Assembly (NCBI GenBank): GCA_934667795.1
Contig: CAKUMP010000123.1
Location: 1 to 7,052, forward strand
Source of the DNA: an uncultured Chthoniobacterales bacterium
GTDB lineage: Bacteria > Verrucomicrobiota > Verrucomicrobiia > Chthoniobacterales > CAKUMP01
Direction: 5' to 3'
DNA: 7,052 nt
Below are positions 1 to 3,561 of this stretch, one piece after another. Both the position numbers and the translations under genes were made by a program. Each line of letters begins with the position of its first letter. The stretch's first letter is position 1. The notes below the pieces were generated by a model, which was not told where the DNA came from, did no database searches, and was given only the letters and a program-made list of their open reading frames with translations.

Positions 1-325
1 ATTCATTCTCCAAACCTTTGGCCACTATTGCCCTGAAAAGTTTGCAGAAATAGATTTAGCATCAAGGAAAAGAAAACAATATTTATCAAACTAAGTCAAT
101 ACCTTTTTCAAATATTTTTCAAAATTTATATATCTATTTCAATTCTTTCCTTTCATTCCTTTAAACACTGTTCTATAAAGAGCTTACAGACGCCCTTCAA
201 AGAAAAGAGATCTTCTCATTCCGAAGAAAACATTTAAAAAATCAAATCTTTTTCAAATGTTTCTCGACAATGGTACAGAAAGCATGGATGATAGCAGAGT
301 TAACTTAAATGTTTGAAAAAAATTA
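1..325. other. AT-rich non-coding leader upstream of the first regulator
   Basis: No convincing gene is visible on either strand. The stretch is clearly more AT-rich than the coding DNA that follows and contains many A and T runs. Its only structure is a repeated TTTTTCAAAT-type box, annotated separately, and a five-codon ATG...TAA reading frame at 309-326 whose stop overlaps the regulator start as TAATG. It probably holds the promoter and operator of the regulator gene. I see no clear -35/-10 pair. Confidence 0.6.
103..320. promoter_or_regulatory. Repeated TTTTTCAAAT(A/G)TTT boxes, candidate operator of the GntR-type regulator
   Basis: The 18-mer CTTTTTCAAATATTTTTC at 103-120 recurs as CTTTTTCAAATGTTTCTC at 248-265, with 16 of 18 bases identical. 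A third, inverted copy AAATGTTTGAAAAA lies at 307-320, just before the start codon; its reverse complement matches the 249-262 core at 12 of 14 bases. Two direct boxes and one inverted box upstream of a regulator gene fit autoregulatory operators. The region is AT-rich, so chance similarity is a real alternative. Confidence 0.3.
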
Positions 326-1489
326 ATGACTAAAGTCCTGCCAACTCGTTATTCCAACACGCTTCGTCCTTCTGAAAGAGTGTTACACTTTTTTTATGAA
401 GAGCTTGAACCCTCGCACGTAGAAACAGGAGGTCGCCTTCCGACAATTAAAGAAGTTTCCAAACATCTGGGCGTCAGTATTTCGACCGTTCAAGCTGTTT
501 TTGCGGAACTTGGCCGCCAAGGGAAACTGGTTACGATCCCCGGCAAAGGCACTTTTCTAAATGGAAGTGAAATGAGTTCTTCGAAAAAATCTGTTTCTCA
601 ACACACGCTTGCTGTGCTGATTTACGAAATGGAATTAATGGGAACTAAAAGCACCTGGGGGAAAGAAATCTGTGCAGCGATGTTACGAGAGGCTGCCAAT
701 AACAGAAAAGAAAAACTGACCATCCATCCCTTTTTTTCCAACACGCATGGGCAGGATCCCAAATTAATTGCGGCGGAAATCGCACACTCCAGCGCAGCCA
801 TCGCATTTCCCGGAGAGCACAGTGAACGCGTTGCCCGTGAATTTCAGGCGCAAGGGAAACCGGTTATTTTCATCACGCCGCCCTCTCTGGATTCCACAGA
901 AAATTTTGTAGGTCCGGATTTTCTTAAAATCTGTCGTCATGTTGCCAAAGGGTGGAAAGCAACCGGAAGAAAACACATTGTGATTTTGCTTCATGCATTA
1001 CTTTCGGAAGGCTCTTCTTCCATGCGCTCTCTGGCAGGCTTTGAAATGGAATTACAAAAACGTGATGGCTCTGAAGCCGATTTATCTTATCATTCCTTGA
1101 ATGCGACAGACCATCCCAATGTGGCGACATACCTGGAACCTCTCTTCAAGAAAAAGCCCTACCCGGATGCCATTTATGCAACCGGAGACATGATCGCCGC
1201 ACGCGTCGTGGACTGGTTGCTCCAACACAAAATCCGCATCCCGGAAGATGTCAGTGTGATCGGAGGAACCGGGTTGCATCCCGCACATAATGCGCAAATG
1301 GCCTGCACAGTTGTCCAACAGCCATTCGAAAAAATGGGGATTGAGGCCGTTCAGATGGCACTTCGTACCATTCGTAGCGGAAACGAATTCCAGCCCGGAA
1401 AATTTATCCCAGCGACTATTCGTCCAGAACAAACCACACGCGCGATCGAAAACGAATGGTTTCGAAAACATATCGATCCAGAAATTTAG
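326..1489 (+). CDS. GntR-type winged-helix regulator with LacI/PBP-like sugar-sensor domain
   Basis: This is a 387-residue cytoplasmic transcription factor. Residues about 13-79 form a GntR winged helix: the recognition segment LPTIKEVSKHLGVSISTVQA (38-57) is followed by the wing motif PGKGTFL (72-78). A short linker leads to a periplasmic-binding-protein-like effector domain at about 93-377. That domain carries the family hallmarks PDAIYATGDMIAARVV (280-295), IPEDVSVIGG (305-314) and VVQQPFEKMGIEAV (329-342). AraR has the same architecture, where a sugar releases the DNA-binding domain from its operator. The ligand cannot be read from sequence. The ATG at 326 is the first start ahead of the fold and has no clear Shine-Dalgarno; a mini-ORF stop overlaps it. 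The gene stands alone, convergent with the propeller gene, and its TAG stop abuts a dispersed repeat. Repeated upstream boxes suggest autoregulation. The family call is firm; the target genes are unknown. Confidence 0.9.
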   Translation: MTKVLPTRYSNTLRPSERVLHFFYEELEPSHVETGGRLPTIKEVSKHLGVSISTVQAVFAELGRQGKLVTIPGKGTFLNGSEMSSSKKSVSQHTLAVLIYEMELMGTKSTWGKEICAAMLREAANNRKEKLTIHPFFSNTHGQDPKLIAAEIAHSSAAIAFPGEHSERVAREFQAQGKPVIFITPPSLDSTENFVGPDFLKICRHVAKGWKATGRKHIVILLHALLSEGSSSMRSLAGFEMELQKRDGSEADLSYHSLNATDHPNVATYLEPLFKKKPYPDAIYATGDMIAARVVDWLLQHKIRIPEDVSVIGGTGLHPAHNAQMACTVVQQPFEKMGIEAVQMALRTIRSGNEFQPGKFIPATIRPEQTTRAIENEWFRKHIDPEI

Positions 1490-1501
1490 GAGCGCGGTGA
1501 C
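1489..1501 (+). repeat. Dispersed repeat fragment GGAGCGCGGTGAC at the regulator stop codon
   Basis: GGAGCGCGGTGAC begins at the last base of the TAG stop and matches GGAGTGCGGTGAC at 6367-6379 in 12 of 13 bases. At the second site the motif is half of a hairpin; here the second arm is not recognisable. Elements of this GTGCGGTGAC type are, from memory, frequent in intergenic DNA of PVC bacteria. Confidence 0.5.
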
Positions 1502-1580
1502 ACCTCCTGCCCGTTATCCAAAAATATTACACATCACTCTTGTTCAAAATAAAATGATGCCTGGCTAAAATTTTAAAATC

Positions 1581-1634
1581 TCACGCGAAGCTACAGTCGC
1601 AAAGGATTTTCACCACGAATGAACACAAATGACT
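1581..1634. repeat. Degenerate CACGCGAAG / CACGAATGAACACAAAT dispersed repeats
   Basis: TCACGCGAAG followed by GTCGCAAAGGATTTT (1596-1610) resembles a decayed copy of the widespread intergenic motif with CACGCAAAG and CGCAAAG steps. It is followed directly by CACGAATGAACACAAATGAC (1614-1633), which resembles another common motif built on CACGAATGAACACGAAT. Both identifications come from memory of intergenic DNA in many bacterial genomes, not from a search. Confidence 0.4.
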
Positions 1635-1682
1635 ATTTTTAGTTTTTATGAATAATGAAGAGGATGTGTTTTGGGAAAAGAT

Positions 1683-1741
1683 TCACACGAAAAAAATTAT
1701 AAAAATCCAGAAATTCTTCGTGGCTTAGGGGCTTCGTGTGA
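1683..1741. repeat. Nine-base inverted repeat TCACACGAA ... TTCGTGTGA
   Basis: TCACACGAA at 1683-1691 is the exact reverse complement of TTCGTGTGA at 1733-1741, with 41 bases between them. The right arm sits in CTTCGTGGCTTAGGGGCTTC, itself like a copy of the TTCGTGG/CTTCGTG dispersed motif family. A 41-base loop makes a terminator unlikely; a decayed mobile palindrome is the simpler reading. Confidence 0.4.
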
Positions 1742-1798
1742 GATAATTCTTCCAGTGTGTACCACCTCACCTTTCTCCGCCTTACCCATTTTAAAAAT

Positions 1799-1861
1799 CT
1801 TTAGCGGCCGTCGCGCCCTTTGCGTGAAATAGATCCCCTTGGCCGACGCTCCCAGGGAAAT
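1799..1861. repeat. CTTTGCGTGAAAT and CCCTGGGAG dispersed elements at the 3' end of the propeller gene
   Basis: Positions 1799-1830 contain a copy of the CTTTAGCG...CTTTGCGTGAAAT motif, in inverted orientation to the related sequence at 1581-1610. Positions 1838-1861, read on the minus strand, give ATTTCCCTGGGAGCGTCGGC, which shares TTCCCTGGGAG with the element at 3010-3020. GGAAAT at 1856-1861 and ATTTCC at 1864-1869 form a tight inverted repeat that contains the propeller stop codon. Confidence 0.4.
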
Positions 1862-2883
1862 CAATTTCCACGAGCGCGGTAAATCATTCCGCCGTCACCT
1901 GTAATCCACAGCGCATTGCCATCATAACAAATACTGCGCAAATTCGGACGTTTCTTCCCCGGCAAATACACCAGTTCCATATCATTCCAACTGATACCGT
2001 CAAAATGTTTCACCGCACCATAGGTCCCCACCACCCAGATATTGTCCTTGGCGAATGCAAAAATATCATTCCATATCATTTGATCTTCCGTGAGATTACC
2101 AAAAAGAACCGTTTCCTGCGTCCAGTTTGTTCCGTCCCATATTGCAATCTGTCCTTTTGTTCCACCCACCACAACATGCTCTTCCGAAAACGCAAATACC
2201 GAGTACCAATGCGTTTCTTTCATTTCTTCCGTTGAAACTTCAACCCAGTTAATCCCCTCGTCAACCGATCGCAGAACCGTCCCTTGCGTTCCTGCGGCAA
2301 ATACCGCCATAGGAGATGCCCCATGAATATCAAATAATGATGGAGAAGGATGCGGCGCATTATAGGGCAATGTCCAGATCGTATTATTCATGATATCCGA
2401 TGCAATATTCTCCCCCTCATATCGTGTCACGCGCGTATGATAGCTCCGTGAAGTCAAAATCAATCCACTTCTATCTGTCCATATCCCTGTGACAGAATTT
2501 TCTCCAGGACCTCCATTAATTTTGCTCCCCCATTCGTGTCCATCCCAGACACTGAGCCCACGGACATTCTCATTATTAGACCCTGTTGACCCTCCAATCA
2601 GTACGAGTGAAGGACTAATCACACTCACCGCAGACAGCCCCGCGGTGCTGTCAAAGCCCGTTGCAATCACTCCCTCCATTGGACTCCATGCGTTTCCGTC
2701 CCATTTCAAAACCGTACGATTCACTCCAACCGCAACCCCGAAATCCTCCCCAAGCATATCCAACGCATAAATCGTTTCCTCCGTTCCACTATCCATCTGC
2801 TCCCAATTGTCAAATACCTGCCCATATACAGACATCGCCCCTACTACACTTAAAAAAAGAAATGTTTTGAACGAAAACTTCAT
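1861..2883 (-). CDS. Secreted beta-propeller protein with about seven WDG-type blade repeats
   Basis: This is a 340-residue exported protein. The N-terminus MKFSFKTFLFLSVVGAMSVYG is a signal peptide with Lys2 and Lys6, a hydrophobic core and a likely signal peptidase I cut after VYG (21/22). The mature part repeats a strand-turn motif every 42-52 residues: VLKWDGNAWS (58-67), LSVWDGHEWG (110-119), VTRYEGENI (152-160), VLRSVDEGINWVEV (203-216), IAIWDGTNWT (247-256), VKHFDGISWN (291-300) and MIYRARGN (333-340). Seven units fit one closed propeller of the YCF48/BNR-like kind. Such folds serve as binding or assembly scaffolds; I see no catalytic motif and no C-terminal sorting signal. On the minus strand GGAG lies four bases before the ATG, which supports this start. 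The gene is divergent from the hydrolase and convergent with the first regulator. Its partner is unknown. Confidence 0.85.
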   Translation of the reverse strand: MKFSFKTFLFLSVVGAMSVYGQVFDNWEQMDSGTEETIYALDMLGEDFGVAVGVNRTVLKWDGNAWSPMEGVIATGFDSTAGLSAVSVISPSLVLIGGSTGSNNENVRGLSVWDGHEWGSKINGGPGENSVTGIWTDRSGLILTSRSYHTRVTRYEGENIASDIMNNTIWTLPYNAPHPSPSLFDIHGASPMAVFAAGTQGTVLRSVDEGINWVEVSTEEMKETHWYSVFAFSEEHVVVGGTKGQIAIWDGTNWTQETVLFGNLTEDQMIWNDIFAFAKDNIWVVGTYGAVKHFDGISWNDMELVYLPGKKRPNLRSICYDGNALWITGDGGMIYRARGN

Positions 2884-2911
2884 ATTACTCCGGAGGATTT
2901 ATCTAAAAGAC

Positions 2912-2961
2912 TTATATGGAAATTATATGAAGTCAATATGTTTTTCATATATTTTATATGA
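2912..2961 (-). promoter_or_regulatory. Phased TTATATG boxes and TCATATA/TATATGA palindrome, candidate operator-promoter of the propeller gene
   Basis: TTATATG starts at 2912, 2923 and 2954, so the copies are 11 and 31 bases apart, close to one and three helical turns. The last copy lies in TCATATATTTTATATGA (2945-2961), a perfect 7-base inverted repeat with a 3-base centre. On the minus strand TTGACT (positions 2934-2929) and TTGATG followed 16 bases later by TATATG are possible promoter hexamers. The site lies 29-78 bases upstream of the propeller start. AT-richness weakens the case. Confidence 0.4.
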
Positions 2962-3210
2962 ATTGCACATCAATTCAAACATTACTGAATGACTTTTTTT
3001 TATCTGAAATTCCCTGGGAGGGCCGACGGGCACGTCGCTCAACGTCCCATTGGATCATTAGCTATCGCGTTAATGGCATTTTATGCGGTATCTCTTGACC
3101 CGGGGACATGGCACCCGAACGAGACGTATCCTCCCTGTTACTTGCATCTAAAAAATAGAACAAAATATTTCCCACAAAGATATTTTTAAATGAGACACAT
3201 CAGAAAAATG
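2962..3210. other. Non-coding part of the long divergent gap
   Basis: Apart from the CCCTGGGAG element at 3006-3037, the 3038-3210 stretch shows no gene with family-like protein sequence. A 66-codon open frame exists on the plus strand (2989-3189) but runs through the repeat and lacks any recognisable motif. GGGGACATGGCACCC around 3112-3126 may be a further decayed repeat arm. Confidence 0.4.
3006..3037 (+). repeat. TTCCCTGGGAG-type dispersed element with CGACG/CGTCG hairpin
   Basis: TTCCCTGGGAGGGCCGACGG starts at 3010 and shares TTCCCTGGGAG with the element at the propeller stop codon (about 1838-1861, opposite orientation). It is followed by CGACG (3024-3028) and CGTCG (3033-3037), a perfect 5-base stem with a GGCA loop. 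I recall GGGAGCGCCG-type elements as common in Verrucomicrobiota-related genomes. Confidence 0.45.
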
Positions 3211-3272
3211 TGCCCTGAAAGGGCAACCTATGTCCGCCTGGGGTAATCACCCCAGGTCTAGGGCACCCGCCC
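3211..3272. repeat. Triple-hairpin REP-like intergenic element
   Basis: Three hairpins lie in series. TGCCCT/AGGGCA (3211-3216, 3220-3225) has a GAA loop. CCTGGGG/CCCCAGG (3237-3243, 3250-3256) has a TAATCA loop. GGGC/GCCC (3261-3264, 3269-3272) has an ACCC loop. All stems are perfect. The minus strand reads as RPGVITPGGHRLPFQG, the typical spurious peptide of REP-like elements often mis-annotated as small proteins in Bacteroidetes and PVC genomes (from memory). No T-run follows, so it is not a standard terminator. Confidence 0.65.
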
Positions 3273-3285
3273 CTGAACATTTTGC

Positions 3286-3518
3286 AGCTCTGTCCCTAAT
3301 CGGATGTTCGGGGGGTATTTAAAGCTCTGTCCCTAATCGGACGCTCGGAGGTATTTACTAGCTCTGTCCCTAATCGGGCACGTGGGGGTGGTTTACAGCT
3401 CTGTCCCTAATCGGACGCTCGGGGGTGGTTACAGCTCTGTCCCTAATCGGACGCTCGGAGGTATTTACAGCTCTGTCCCTGATGGATGCGTTCGAGGAGG
3501 GGTACGGCTCTGTCCCTG
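3286..3518 (+). repeat. Tandem array: six 36-37 bp units plus a partial seventh, core AGCTCTGTCCCT
   Basis: Units start at 3286, 3323, 3360, 3397, 3433, 3469 and 3506, giving lengths 37, 37, 37, 36, 36 and 37. The first 12 bases, AGCTCTGTCCCT, are identical in six units; the seventh starts with G and stops after 13 bases. Units 1-5 share the 18-base AGCTCTGTCCCTAATCGG. The second half varies around ACGCTCGGAGGTATTTAC, and unit 6 has diverged most. The array has no spacers, so it is not a CRISPR. It ends 43 bases before the hydrolase start. CCCTGAA...CATT occurs at both flanks (3272 and 3514), which may reflect how it was inserted or expanded. The reverse-strand core AGGGACAGAGCT resembles GGGACAGA-type repeats that I recall near REP-associated Y1 transposases; none is encoded here. 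Confidence 0.9.
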
Positions 3519-3525
3519 AAAAACA

Positions 3526-3552
3526 TTGACCAAAAGTGAGCGGTAAGACATT
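3526..3552 (+). promoter_or_regulatory. TTGACC-AAA-TAAG-ATT box upstream of the hydrolase, candidate promoter/operator
   Basis: TTGACC at 3526-3531, AAA, TAAG at 3544-3547 and ATT at 3550-3552 occur in the same register as in the box at 6467-6493 before the second regulator, with 18 of 27 positions identical. The distance to the start codon is 36 bases here and 38 there. TTGACC could be a -35 element, but no good -10 hexamer sits 17 bases downstream, and the leader would be very short. Confidence 0.3.
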
Positions 3553-3561
3553 TAAGTTCAC

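Larger units (their letters stand above)
1490..1860. other. Convergent intergenic gap made of degenerate repeat remnants
   Basis: This gap separates the convergent regulator and propeller genes, and no gene is visible. It holds several diverged motifs: TCACGCGAAG at 1581-1590, CACGAATGAACACAAATGAC at 1614-1633, an inverted pair at 1683-1741, CTTTGCGTGAAAT at 1818-1830, and a CCCTGGGAG-type element at 1838-1861. No GC hairpin followed by a T-run, as expected of an intrinsic terminator, is evident for either gene. Confidence 0.6.

Noticed and set aside
1082..1471. 129-codon reverse-strand frame inside the first regulator
   Set aside because: It is antisense to the conserved sensor domain and shows no motif of its own.
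2989..3189. 66-codon plus-strand frame in the divergent gap
   Set aside because: It crosses the CCCTGGGAG repeat, has no ribosome binding site and shows no recognisable domain.
3211..3272. Riboswitch or attenuator for the hydrolase
   Set aside because: The hairpins are stable, but there is no known aptamer core, no terminator/antiterminator pair, and the element is 290 bases from the start codon. A REP-like origin explains it better.
3286..3518. CRISPR array
   Set aside because: The 36-37 base period equals a CRISPR repeat length, but units adjoin without unique spacers, and no cas gene is present in the window.
3370..3561. 63-codon reverse-strand frame with a repeated IRDRAV peptide
   Set aside because: It starts with GTG, is a direct translation of the tandem array, and holds frame only where units are 36 bases; the 37-base units shift it. 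There is no sign of a real protein.
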